Below are positions 1 through 9,719 of a DNA stretch of 64,000 nucleotides, in pieces. This DNA is from Anthonomus grandis grandis. Lineage: Eukaryota > Arthropoda > Insecta > Coleoptera > Curculionidae. Positions within the stretch are counted from its first letter, which is position 1. Every line of letters starts with the position of its first letter. The stretch is taken from positions 31,492,227-31,556,226 of the forward strand of contig NC_065546.1 of assembly GCF_022605725.1 (NCBI RefSeq). Direction: 5' to 3'. The translations under genes and the position numbers were made by a program. The notes beneath the pieces are model-generated. The model saw only the letters and a program-made list of their open reading frames with translations. It did no database searches and was not told where the DNA came from.

Positions 1-82
1 GACGACAACTAATTAAACTCAGAAGATCCAATTCATGTTCTTCTTCATCAATAAGCATCGCCAGCAAATATTTTTTAGACAT
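1..82 (-). CDS. N-terminus of an unidentified protein, runs off the left edge
   Basis: A minus-strand frame opens with ATG at 82-80 and stays open for 27 codons to the window edge. The visible peptide starts MSKKYLLAMLIDEEEHE and continues with leucine-rich, acidic sequence. I do not recognise it firmly. Short Leu/Glu-rich N-termini of this kind occur in PIF/Harbinger transposases, and the surrounding DNA is transposon-rich, so a transposase start is the best guess. The upstream stretch (83-370) would be its 5' leader. A host gene cannot be excluded. Confidence 0.3.
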   Translation of the reverse strand, partial: MSKKYLLAMLIDEEEHELDLLSLISCR

Positions 83-370
83 AATGATTATTCTTATATT
101 ATACACTATAAATATATGAAAATGTGACAAAATACGTTTGTCTCCATCAGCACCCACCAGCATACAATTAGGAACTAACAAAACACTTATATGAAAACTA
201 CCGTGCGTCGATCAAGGTAGATTCTGTTGAACGTTTATGCTATGCGTCGCGCCGTGTTCTAACAAACCGTAGCTTTAACCACCTCAACTAAAATATAGAG
301 TCCGATACATCATCAAACTTTCCGAAGTTTTAGGCGGTAACGATTTATTTGATCCAAGCAAGGATATTAA
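83..370. other. unassigned intergenic stretch
   Basis: No gene is seen. The sequence is mixed in composition with a CG-containing patch around 240-275, and could be the leader or terminal part of the element whose reading frame starts at 82 on the minus strand. Confidence 0.4.
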
Positions 371-778
371 TTAAACTATAAGGCAGAAGTAATTTAAAAT
401 AGATAAAACAAGAGCCACTACGAGTTTTTTCCTAGTTTTAAAATTTAAAATGTGTTTATTGGCATAAAGCATACGCTTGCGTAAATAACACCTCTGCAGA
501 AGAATATTAACATAATCCATAAATCTTAAAGAATTGTCCATTTTCTGTCCCGGAATTTTTACAGTAGTATCAGAGAACAAAATAGTTTCGTTATTCAAAT
601 GAATGTGAACGGTTTTCATTATATTTTTATGTGATCCCCGATTTGAAAACAAAACCATTTTTATTTTATTAGGATTAATGACAAGGATAAGTGCTTTTGA
701 AAATTGATTTATTAGGTTCAAATCAGCGTTAATAGTACCAGCCACGTCATCAAAATTACAAGAGTCAAAATAATGCAT
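371..778 (-). pseudogene. non-LTR retrotransposon reverse transcriptase, C-terminal fragment
   Basis: A 135-codon minus-strand frame matches the post-catalytic part of LINE reverse transcriptases. It has an NPNKIKMVLFSNR segment (the usual 'N..KT..i.f' motif after the catalytic box), then a region typical of the 'LG..iD..L.F..HV' step, then the thumb segment with TRKKLVVALVLSILNY near the end. The palm with the catalytic Asp pair is absent, and no complete LINE surrounds it, so this is a 5'-truncated relic. A CR1/Jockey-type LINE is likely, but the clade cannot be fixed by eye. Confidence 0.6.
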
Positions 779-846
779 GTATTGACCACCGACTCACGCC
801 AGGCCCTGGAAAAATATCCTACCTCCAAACAACAATTTATAATATG

Positions 847-1135
847 AGTGACATGATCCAGATTAGAGCTGACATGAATAAGGAAAAGGCCATCCTTAGA
901 ATAGCGAAGATGAAAACTTTGCGAACCGTCGCAGGGAAGACACTTAGAGATGTGAAGGGGTGCGAAACAGCGACATAAGTGAGGCATGCAAGGTGAAGAA
1001 TATAATGAGGTTGGGGCAGAAAAGAAAAAGATATTGGCATGACCACATACATAGAACAGACATATATAGAATAGAATACATCGCTTAAGACGAACAACCG
1101 ACGACTTGTGCTGTCGACAACTGTCTCACGGGATA
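847..1135 (+). pseudogene. LINE-derived C-terminal fragment
   Basis: Two overlapping frames on the plus strand resemble the basic tail downstream of reverse transcriptase in insect LINEs. The first contains KTLRTVAGKTLRD. After a shift near 955 the second contains SDISEACKVKNIM and QKRKRYWHDHIHR. In intact relatives this tail reads as basic 'GKTRRDRVRN..IR' followed by 'KR.R.W..HI.RM'. A frameshift and stops break it. It lies next to, but on the opposite strand from, the fragment at 371-778, so the two are separate relics. RTE-like origin is possible but not established. Confidence 0.5.
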
Positions 1136-1252
1136 ACCAACTAGATTGAGCCTTTATAATACACAGACCTTAAGGTTCTTGAAGTATAGGGCGAAGAAAG
1201 AAAAATAAGTTTTTTTGGATATCAGAATGACAGAAAGCTTCATAAAAAGGAA

Positions 1253-1568
1253 TAGCTTAAACATATCTATAGAATGTATCATTACTGTGTTACGTATATT
1301 ATTTCTTGGTCACGGGGTGTCTAGCTTTAGGTCATGGACTAATTTGACTTCCATGCAGGATAATTCCCTGTAGTGAAATTATGCTTTGGGCCGATGAGTT
1401 ATGCATGATTCTCTGTAGTGGAGTTTATGTTTGTTATCATTCCGTAACAGTGAGGCTTCTATTGGCAAAATTCATTAATCGGCAACGAAGACATAGGAAC
1501 TTCACTTACGCCTATTTAAGGGTTAATTTGATAGACTTTTTCGTGGTTGTGATTAAATTAAAGAAATC
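1253..1568 (+). repeat. left copy of a 0.3 kb inverted repeat pair
   Basis: This stretch, beginning TAGCTTAAACATATCTAT, recurs in reverse orientation at 4306-4622 with only scattered substitutions (about 95% identity by eye). It includes a CTATTTAAGGG box that could be a TATA-like element. It carries no recognisable protein. Solo LTRs or a dispersed repeat inserted in opposite orientations would explain it. Confidence 0.85.
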
Positions 1569-1572
1569 ACCC

Positions 1573-2655
1573 TTTAAATATCCTAAAAGTAAAACAGACC
1601 ATGCCAAATTTAACCTTTCACAACAAAACAAACCTTAACCTTCCTCAAACAGAAATCGATATTGTTGCTTTTGTCACACGCTCAGCTGATTAACGTAGGT
1701 TGGCAACACTGCATCACCTGAATTGATCTGATGTGTTATTTGACGAATATTGATTAACCAAATGGGCAGGACCGCATTTAGAATCACATTCATTTTCGCG
1801 ATAGTAAATCTTTAAATCCTGGGGTTGGTTGTGGATGATCGCCTGATAATATTTTCTTTCAGTCTTCCTGCAGCATCGTTGTACAATAACAACAATACAT
1901 TTCTTTTCTTAATTATCAATGTTTTCTTTTGGTCTTTGACTTTTACGGAGAGCAGCCACCATCTTGAAATAATAATAGGTATTAATCGACTAATATCCCA
2001 GAAGGGCATTACCATTCATTAATTGCGGGATTTCACCATTTCTTCAAAACTCATCGACTTGAAGATTTAAGCCGTATTTATTGATTATCCTATTTAAGAA
2101 AGGTTTAACTAGAAGTTTTAAGAAGATGGAGTTAAGGGCTCGTCGGAAACCAGGCTCGTGGCTCACTAGCATGATGGTCCTATTAGATTGATTAGGAATT
2201 GGGTATGGTACATTTTGAATCATCCAAGTTTGTTGAGGAATTATCGAGTGGGATTTAAGGCGATGAATTTGATCATCCAGTAACAATATCTAGCAGCATC
2301 CAAATAGGAGTAAATCTGGTTAGCGAGGTACACTTCTCGGGATATCTATAAGCAAATCACAGTAAGTGCGGAGTTGAAAGCATAGTGAGTCCCGAAGGCA
2401 ACTCGTTTCGGTCTAGTGCTGTAACCGCAGAAATGCCAGTCCTACATAAATCCAATTCGGACAGGGAACATACTACACGAGAATAAGCTAAGTACCTACT
2501 CAGTCAGTTTTGTTCAGTGTATTTCTTTCATTTTAACATTTGTTTTAAGTAACCTAAAGGTTAATTTTAATCAATATTAAACAAAATATAATATGCTCTT
2601 AAATAAAATCATCCATTTTTGCCTCGATTCTTCTTAACCAAAGTCAAAATGTAAC
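1573..2655. other. unassigned DNA between inverted repeat copy and mariner
   Basis: About 1.1 kb without a supported gene. Short open frames on both strands (for example around 1812-2286) show no recognisable motif and overlap each other antisense. No terminal repeats were found. Confidence 0.4.
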
Positions 2656-2657
2656 TA

Positions 2658-3602
2658 AAGGGTGTTTTTTTGAGAGGTATACAAATTTGAAGTGAAATAA
2701 AACTATAAAAAAAATTTATTGATATGGTATAGGTTTTATTTAAAAGATATTGTTATGCCATTAGTGCTTAAAAATAATTTCGGGCATATGAGCGCCGGCA
2801 ATCATGGCTCTATAACGTTCTCCATTGACTGTAACATTCTGGTCGTTATCATCTTTAAAAAAATATGGGCCAATGATTCCTCCTGACCATAAAGCGCACC
2901 AAACTGTGACTTTTAATGGATGTAAGGGCGTCTCAACAAAAGCTTCTGGATTTTCTCCACTTTAAATTCGGCAATTTTGCTTATTGACGAAGCCGTTCAA
3001 CCAAAAATGAGCCTCATCGCTGAACAAAATTTTGGATTGAAAAAATGGGTCAAGCTGAATACTGTTTTCCGCCCATTCACCGAACGTACGGTGCGCATAA
3101 TGGTCATGCGGTTTCAGTTGTTGCACAAGTTGGATCTTGTAAGCTCGCAAGCCAAGATCTTGCCGCAAAATCTTCCACAAAGTGGATGGGCACAGCCCCA
3201 ATTGTTGTGCACGATGGCGAATCGACTCATTCGGGTCCTCTTCAACACTATGCTCCACAGCAGCAATAACTTCTTCTGTGCGCACTGTATGGCGTCTTTG
3301 TGGATGCGTATTATCAACTAGAGTATGCGTGGTACGAAAACGATCCATGGTTATTCGAATAACTTGCTCGGATGGCCGATTATGTCGACCGTAAAATGGA
3401 CACAGCGCACCGTAAGTTTCGCGAATTGAACTATGATTTTCAAAATATATTTGCACAATTTGAAAGCGTTGTTCTGGAGTAAGTCTATTCATTGTGAAAT
3501 GGTAAACTGTACTGACCACGAATACACCACCAACTGTCAAATTGACAATCACCAGAAACAGTCTTGACAACTTAAAATCCAAACCTCTAAAAAAACACCC
3601 TT
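2658..3602 (-). mobile_element. internally deleted mariner-family transposon
   Basis: The ends are inverted repeats, AAGGGTGTTTTTTTGAGAGG on the left and its near-complement on the right, and each end abuts a TA dinucleotide (2656-2657 and 3603-3604). That is the target duplication of the Tc1/mariner superfamily. The element is 945 bp, shorter than the usual 1.2-1.4 kb, because the middle of the transposase is missing. Confidence 0.92.
2758..3492 (-). pseudogene. mariner transposase, frameshifted and missing its catalytic centre
   Basis: The frame begins at the ATG at 3492, giving MNRLTPEQRFQIVQIYF, the expected start of the N-terminal helix-turn-helix. It continues through a second HTH (VEEDPNESIRHRAQQLG) and the first catalytic aspartate in ILFSDEAHFWLNG. 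The frame breaks at about 2962. In another frame the protein resumes with WSGGIIGPYFFKDD and runs into the C-terminal end GAHMPEIIFKH followed by a stop at about 2758. The segments holding the second and third catalytic acids are absent, so the enzyme cannot work. Longer upstream ATGs lie outside the coding similarity and were not used. Confidence 0.9.
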
Positions 3603-3604
3603 TA

Positions 3605-4305
3605 TAATAATTCTTGTAAGGTATAGGAAACATATATAATTCTTAAAAAAAAGGGTACATAAAGTATTTAGAATTTAAGATGAGCTGTGAGCATATTGCA
3701 ATTGCATTAGGTGATCTCTAATGTCACTGTTCTTTTGTTATGATAAACTATTTATCACCAATTTAATTTGAGCTGTACCGCTATCTAAAATAAAAGAATC
3801 AGGTCTCACCGATTTTTCAGTTTTATTTAACGTTTAATTCATTATCTAAAGGGAAATGTTATACATTGTGTAAGCAGGCTGAGCCAGTTCCGTGAATAGC
3901 TCAGAAATGCTAATGGTTGGTAAGTTATCTGGTGGTAACCTCACACAAACTAAGACTTATTTCCATATTTCAGCGTCCCACTGGACCCTGTAGTTGGTGA
4001 ATGCCTTCCGCCTTTGCGACTGGGCAACGGGAGTGTAGCACCGTGGCCTGGCCGAGAAATCAATATCCCATACACTGCGCTGACCGGACTGACCTCTTGA
4101 TCAATGTCTTTAGTGGAAGATTAAATGGATATGCGGGTGAGATCTTTCCAAGTTGTTAGGTTTATTTGTGGTTTCTCTATTGCTTCCACTCCAACTGATG
4201 GGTGATTGGTTAGATATTGAAGTCTTCTAGCTCCATAGATTCACCATGTTCGGCACACTTAACTTTAGGTGTTGTTTCTAGTACATTTATAATATTACTG
4301 GGAAT
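3605..4305. other. unassigned DNA between mariner and inverted repeat copy
   Basis: No gene is supported. A more GC-rich patch at about 3970-4110 stands out from the AT-rich surroundings but shows no coding similarity that I recognise. Confidence 0.4.
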
Positions 4306-4622
4306 AATTTCTTTAATTTAATCACGACCACGAAATAGTCTATCAGATTAACCCTTAAATAAGCGTAAGTGAAGTTCCTATGTCTTCGTTGCCGATTAAT
4401 GAATTTTGCCAATAGAAGCCTCACTGTTACGGAATGACAACAAACATAAACTCCACTACAGAGAATCATGCATAACTCATTGGCCCAAAACATTATTTCA
4501 GTACAGGGAAGTGTCCTGCATGGAAGTCAAATTAGTCCATGACCTAAAGCTAGACACCCCGTGACCAAGAAATTATAGCCGTAACATAGTAATGATACAT
4601 TCTATAGATATGTTTTAAGCTA
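4306..4622 (-). repeat. right copy of the 0.3 kb inverted repeat pair
   Basis: Reverse-complement copy of 1253-1568, with matching start (AGCTTAAAACATATCTATAG on the minus strand) and end (near TTAAAGAAAT). It abuts the LINE fragment that begins at about 4640, so it may mark the insertion border of that or another element. Confidence 0.85.
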
Positions 4623-6199
4623 GCCAGTAAACCTAATAATGTTCGTAGTGTGATCCGGGAGCAACAAAGGGAATTTCCGTCCATGTTTTTGTCCCCCGTC
4701 ACCAAAAACGAACTTGTTAATGCTATTGCAACTTTGAAAGCAAAATCTTCTCCAGATGACTTTGGTGTTTCCAACCAGTTTGTGAACTCAAATATAGAAT
4801 TTTTGATTATGCCCTTGGTTCATATTGTGAATTTGATATTTACCAGTGGCGTTTTTCCTACTATATTTAAAATAGCTGTTCCCTTGCATAAAGGTGGAGA
4901 TAGGACAGAATCAGGTAATTACAGACCCATTGCACTTATTAGTCCTATCTGCAAAGTAATCAATAAATGTATAAAAAAAACGGTTATGCCGTTTTTTGAA
5001 AGCTAATAAGGTCTTGTCAGAATCACAGTATGGATTCACCGAGGGTGTAGGTTCAGATGATGCTTTGAATGAAGTCTGCACTTTTATTACAGACTGTTTC
5101 AATAACCGTTGGAAGCCTCTGGCTGTCTTTTTTGATCTTACCGAGGCGTTTGACACTGTGGGTCATTGCATTCTACTAAATAAATTAGATAATACCGGTA
5201 TTACAAACAAATCTCCAAAGGTAAATCTAAAATCAGTTTCAAGTTCTTGTGTAAGTGTGTGTTGTGGTGTTCCACAGGGTACAGTGATTGGCCCAATATT
5301 CTTCTTAATCTACATTAACGATCTTTCACATGTAGTGCCGAAAGTAAAAGTGGCATGTTTCGTATGTTCAAGTTGGGCTGATGCTTTTTTAAAGGCTGAA
5401 AGTGCAATGTGTAATGTGTAGTGTAAAAAACTAACCTTGTGTGTTTGTCAATGAGTATAGTAGAATTTCAAAGCAGGCATGTTCTTAGAATTCATACCAC
5501 AGATTGTAAAATGAATATTGACTGTACTTGTTTTGGCAGCATCAAATCAACAAACAAAATTAAATATTTAGGTGTGAGTGCTGCCTACAGTGAAACTTTA
5601 AAGAATATTAATGTTGTACAGAAATATCTTTTAAAAGTTATTTTATTTAAATCCAGACTATTTTCCTCCAACCTTTTATTTGAAAAATCTGGAATATTTA
5701 CTGGTACCCAACTTTATAGTACAAATATATGTACTTAGATTCTCAATCTCAACATTTTAAAAAATTTTATTAGTCATAATGTTAATACGAGAGCAAATAC
5801 ACATTAACATCTAATAATACCCATCACTAATTTCAGTGTAACTCGAAAATGTCTAACTTATATAGCTTTCAAATTATTAAATATGTTGCCGGAACAATTT
5901 AAAAACAAAAAATATTATACTGTAAAGAAAAAATTATACTCATGGATGAACTAATTAGTATTTAGTCAATTTAATATTTCTGAATTTAATAATATTATTT
6001 AAGCAGGTATATTTTACTATTATTAGTGTTAGGTTGAAGTTCATTATGAACTAATTATTGATGAGCTGAATGTGCATACAAACAGACATACTATGTCCAT
6101 TGTATGCATATTATAAGCATATTACATCTCATAATAATTGTAAATTAATATGTAATTGATTGATTAAATATATTATATGTAAAGTTATAAAAAAAAAGT
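4623..6199 (+). mobile_element. 5'-truncated non-LTR retrotransposon (LINE)
   Basis: Includes the reverse transcriptase remnant, its stop at 5952-5954 and an AT-rich 3' UTR that ends in a run of A at 6191-6199. No endonuclease or ORF1 is seen upstream, so the copy is 5'-truncated. The left edge is placed where the inverted repeat copy stops and is approximate. Confidence 0.65.
4640..5954 (+). pseudogene. LINE reverse transcriptase, broken, catalytic box missing
   Basis: In order: a fingers segment with VIREQQREFPSMF and 'LKAKSSPDDFGVS'; the HKGGDRTESGNYRPIAL motif; SESQYGFTEGVGSDDAL; the FFDLTEAFDTVGH palm motif (first catalytic Asp region); GVPQGTVIGPIFF followed by IYINDL; then TNKIKYLGVS, and a C-terminal piece with LNMLPEQFKNKKYY ending in TAA at 5954. 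A frameshift lies near 4990 and more follow 5421. Where the family normally has a (Y/F)ADD box, the sequence goes directly from VKVACF to SSWADAF, so the second catalytic acids are gone. Its C-terminus resembles that of the LINE at 16340-17562. Confidence 0.8.
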
Positions 6200-7432
6200 T
6201 TAATCTACTCCTCTATTCAACTGAATAGAGTGTTTTGATTAATAAAATAATGTTTTTAATATGCAGCTAGATCAATTGAACCTGACAATTTTAATTCTCA
6301 AAAAAGATCCGAGCAGTAATTCAACCAAGACTTTCCTTAAAAAAATGGCCGAAAAGTTCAATTTTAATTTTTCCATTTCAGTCTGTTTAATTAAATAATT
6401 CCTCGGCAGTTGGAAAATTGAAATGCAGTGCTATTTAATGCACTTTAAAACCTTTCCAGTTTTTCCTATTATACCATTATAATGCCTACAAAAATATATA
6501 ATTAAGCCCGTTGAAATAAAAGTGCTTTTTCATGCAAACAAAAAAGATACTTAACTTTTTACTGCGGATCCCTGACCCATTTCTTCTCAACCCTCATCCT
6601 TACCGACATATCTCCTCCTCGGGCCCAATTTCAGATATTTACTTGTTAATTGGAGGAACAAAGAGAAAAACACGTTAAAAGTCACGATGCCCCCGCCGTA
6701 TTTTAATTACTCCTGTCTCCGGATTTCGTAAATTGAGGTTTCTGTTCCGCGAACGCTAAAATATAATAAATCAGCATCGCGATGTATAGCACAGGCGGAC
6801 ATTGTTTTCCCGAACGTGAAAATAGGGTTAAGCGTGCCGGAAAATTTAAATTGCCGGGCGATTTTTAGGCAGCCGGCAGCAGCATCTTGACTGAAATTAA
6901 TTATACGGATTTTCCTACATCCCGGTTTAATTAAATGGTATTTTGTTGGTCGCGTTATTGCGTATATGACAAACAGATTTAACAGTTAAAATGTAGGCGT
7001 ATTATTTGGTAATTTAAAAGGGAACTTCTGCCTCGTTTGGTTTTGCCATGACAAATATTGTATATTGAAGCTTCTCTTTCAGGTATGTCCTTATGATACC
7101 TAAGAATGTCGAAATCAGTAGTAGGTTGTATTATGGTAAAATCTTTTAAATTTCGTCAGATGTATATTTTTTGGTTGATCGGGAAAGTCAAAGGGAGTAA
7201 AAATACGTATTCAGCGTAAGAAATATATTAATATCTGCGTAGCCATCATCACACTGAGCAAAACAGTTTAACTAAACATGTACTAAAAAAACTGTTTTTA
7301 CAATGTATGCCTTGTCCTTTTTCTTGTTTAGGTCTAATTATTGTTGTTGGTTCTCATCTTGCTCTTTGAACTCTTCTTGTCTCAGATATCAATTGGAAGA
7401 TTATCTTTAATATTTATGGATCTCTTGAATCC
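6200..7432. other. unassigned DNA with a GC-richer island
   Basis: No reading frame or terminal repeat is recognised. About 6560-6960 is richer in GC and CpG than its neighbours and is not similar to any other part of the window; it may be host-derived single-copy DNA. Confidence 0.4.
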
Positions 7433-7446
7433 TTAACCCTTTAGTA

Positions 7447-7799
7447 CCCGACGGTACTTAAGAGTACCACCTATTTCAGAAGCTCATAAAAATAGATACA
7501 ACGTGCATGATACATTTTATGCCCAACGGTACGTGAGAGTCCCCCTAGTGGACCAATTAAATGCATCAAAAACCCAAATGTGTGGACTGTCGACGTTACC
7601 CATGTAAGCAGTAGCTAATTTCACGCATTATTTTTATAACGCAGTATTTGCTATTTTATGTGATTTTATTGCTATTTTTTTGTATTATGAGGATGGTTTA
7701 ATGATTATTGAGTAAGTTTATTCACGACGACAATAAAACTAAACATTTTTTTTACAAGAAAATGTGCTTTTTTCAGTTGGACTTAAAAGTACCGTCAGG
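7447..7799. repeat. repeated ACGGTAC/GAGTACC motif in piggyBac left end
   Basis: Related short motifs occur at 7447-7468 (ACGGTACTTAAGAGTACC), at 7522-7542 (ACGGTACGTGAGAGTCC) and, in reverse orientation, at 7781-7799 (CTTAAAAGTACCGTC). Spaced subterminal repeats in DNA transposons often serve as transposase binding sites; that role is inferred here. Confidence 0.6.
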
Positions 7800-7808
7800 A
7801 ACTATGAC

Positions 7809-8105
7809 TGTTAAGGACTAATCGTTCCACGGATATATATAAACACATCGCCGGCGTCAGTAGCATCGCGCATCTCACCGCGCTTGCGTTCATAGGAATA
7901 TAAGTAAAACGACCAGTCGACGATCGAGTCAGTCCCCGTACGATCGATAGAAGGCGAGGGTCTCGCGCGTCACCAAGATCAAACATGTGACGTCATTTTG
8001 TTTTTTGTACGTTTGTTAAAATGTCATGTTTCTTTCGATGTGTAATAAAAATACAGTCCATATCTTTAAATTGTGTTATTAAATAAAGTCCACTATTATC
8101 GAAGG
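7809..8105 (+). repeat. 5' LTR of the BEL/Pao element
   Basis: Direct copy of 13734-14030. It contains a GATATATATAAAC box (possible TATA) at about 7838 and AATAAAAATACAG and AATAAAGTCC signals near the 3' side (possible polyadenylation). The 3' boundary is uncertain: the sequence continues TGATAACA, which could restore a TGTTA...TAACA terminal repeat, but the other LTR lacks it. Confidence 0.9.
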
Positions 8106-8118
8106 TGATAACATATTC

Positions 8119-8136
8119 TGGTCCCTCGAGTCGAAT
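8119..8136 (+). promoter_or_regulatory. possible primer binding site
   Basis: TGGTCCCTCGAGTCGAAT lies shortly downstream of the 5' LTR, where a tRNA-complementary primer site is expected. The matching tRNA was not identified. Confidence 0.35.
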
Positions 8137-8638
8137 GTGTGAAAATAGCCAGTTTTTTATCGGACTTTAAAACTTGGACCTTATTTGAACGTTTTTTGTG
8201 ACTACTCTAGGACAATTTGGTGGCAATAGTTTTGTGCCTATTGCGGACTATCAAGGACCTTTGTTAAATTGTGTTGTTTTATTGAAAGCTTTAGGCTTTT
8301 TTAGTAGCAATTTTGTGAACCACAGTGATTTTTTGATTTTTTTTAGACCTTAAAGTGATTCTTAGAGTGCATATAAGCTCTAAATACATATGAACCGTAA
8401 TTAATAAGAATTTTGTGTTGTGGAAAGGCTGATGTCAAAAGTGGGTAAGTCCTATTTTGCCTAAATCCCTTCTTGAATAGCAGTTTATTTGGCGTTAATA
8501 GGGTTGTTATTTTGATTTGTTTGACACTTATAAATATAACTCAATATACCTGAGGAAGCATTTAAAAAGTTAAATATTAGTCGTGGCGCTTGTAAAGCTC
8601 AAAAAACACATTTTGAAAAAAAATTAGAAGAGTTTGAA

Positions 8639-9719
8639 ATGCAAACCGCTTTAGGTGATGTTGAGATGTGTGAGCTTACAAATCGGGTAGAAAAAATAGA
8701 GGAAATTTATAACAAATTTCAGGGTATTCAAGAAGAAATCGAATACATCTCCAATAACTTCGAGAAAGAGTTAGAAGAGAGAGCTTTATTTGAAAACTCT
8801 TTCTTTAGCTTATTAGCTAGGGCACGCGCTCTTTTGAAAAAACATAGTGTAGTAAATGATGACGTTCGCAGTAAGGTTAGCAGCGATAAAATAAGTCAAA
8901 ATGGTGAAGATTTGAGTGGAATTAGGTTACCTCGAATTCCTTTACCTAAATTTTTTGGCGACTATAGATCTTGGCTAGAGTTTAGGGATTTATTTTTAAG
9001 TTTAATACACACGAGTACTCGCTTAGTGCCAATTCAAAAGTTTCACTACCTCCGCGGTTGTTTAGAAGGATCAGCTGCAGAAGTTATAAAATCTTTAGAT
9101 TTTTGCGCTGCAAATTATGAAAATACTTGGACGACTTTATGCGAAAGATACAATAATAATCGTCTGTTGGTACATATGCATTTAAAATCTTTATTTGAAT
9201 TAGAAACTATAGACCGTGAGGCGGCAGACAAAATTTGAAGTTTAGTTGATAGTGTGTCAAAGGGTTTAAATGCATTAAAAACTTTAAATCAGAACACTGA
9301 TCATTGGGGTGTTTTGATTGCATATTTGGTTAGCACTAAACTCGATAGGAATACAGAGCGTGAGTGGGAAAAATTTAAAGGTACTCGTTTGACAATATTG
9401 GAATGGAACGACTTAAAGGAGTTTTTAAAATCCAGAGCTGACTTTTTAGAGACAGTTGAACGGAAAAAATACTGTACCAAACTCGGTGCAAAAGGAAAGG
9501 TTTTACTCTCAAAGTCACTATGACAAAAATAAACAGAAATCTAGCAGAAGTTTTCTATCAAATGAAATAAAATGTATTATTTGTCAAAAGGATCATGTCA
9601 TATCTACTTGTGAGTCATTTTTAAAATTATCAGTCAATGATCGCGTTGAAAAGGCTAAATCATTGAGGCTTTGTTTGTCATGTTTAAGACCGTGTTTAAG
9701 ACCTACATAATTTTAGCAA
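8639..9719 (+). pseudogene. BEL/Pao Gag
   Basis: Gag forms the particle and binds RNA. The frame starting at 8639 runs through a coiled-coil-like region and the family motif LPRIPLPKFFGDYRSWLEF, then KFHYLRGCLEGSAAEVI and CERYNNNRLLVHMHL. An in-frame TGA at 9236-9238 interrupts it; the same frame resumes at once (SLVDSVSKG). A frameshift near 9480 moves to a frame with the zinc knuckle CIICQKDHVISTC (C-x2-C-x3-H-x4-C) and RLCLSCLR. Another shift near 9700 joins a second Cys/His cluster (FCRFGGCTKPACKGKH) that is in frame with pol. Coding similarity extends upstream of 8639 without a clear ATG. Confidence 0.85.

Noticed and set aside
718..1097. Two long open frames on the minus strand
   Set aside because: They overlap each other and lie antisense to a better-supported LINE tail fragment; no motif was seen.
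2977..3394. Plus-strand frames inside the mariner
   Set aside because: They are antisense shadows of the transposase.
2962..3633. Start at 3633 for the mariner transposase
   Set aside because: The first 47 residues extend through and beyond the terminal repeat; the family start motif begins at the ATG at 3492.
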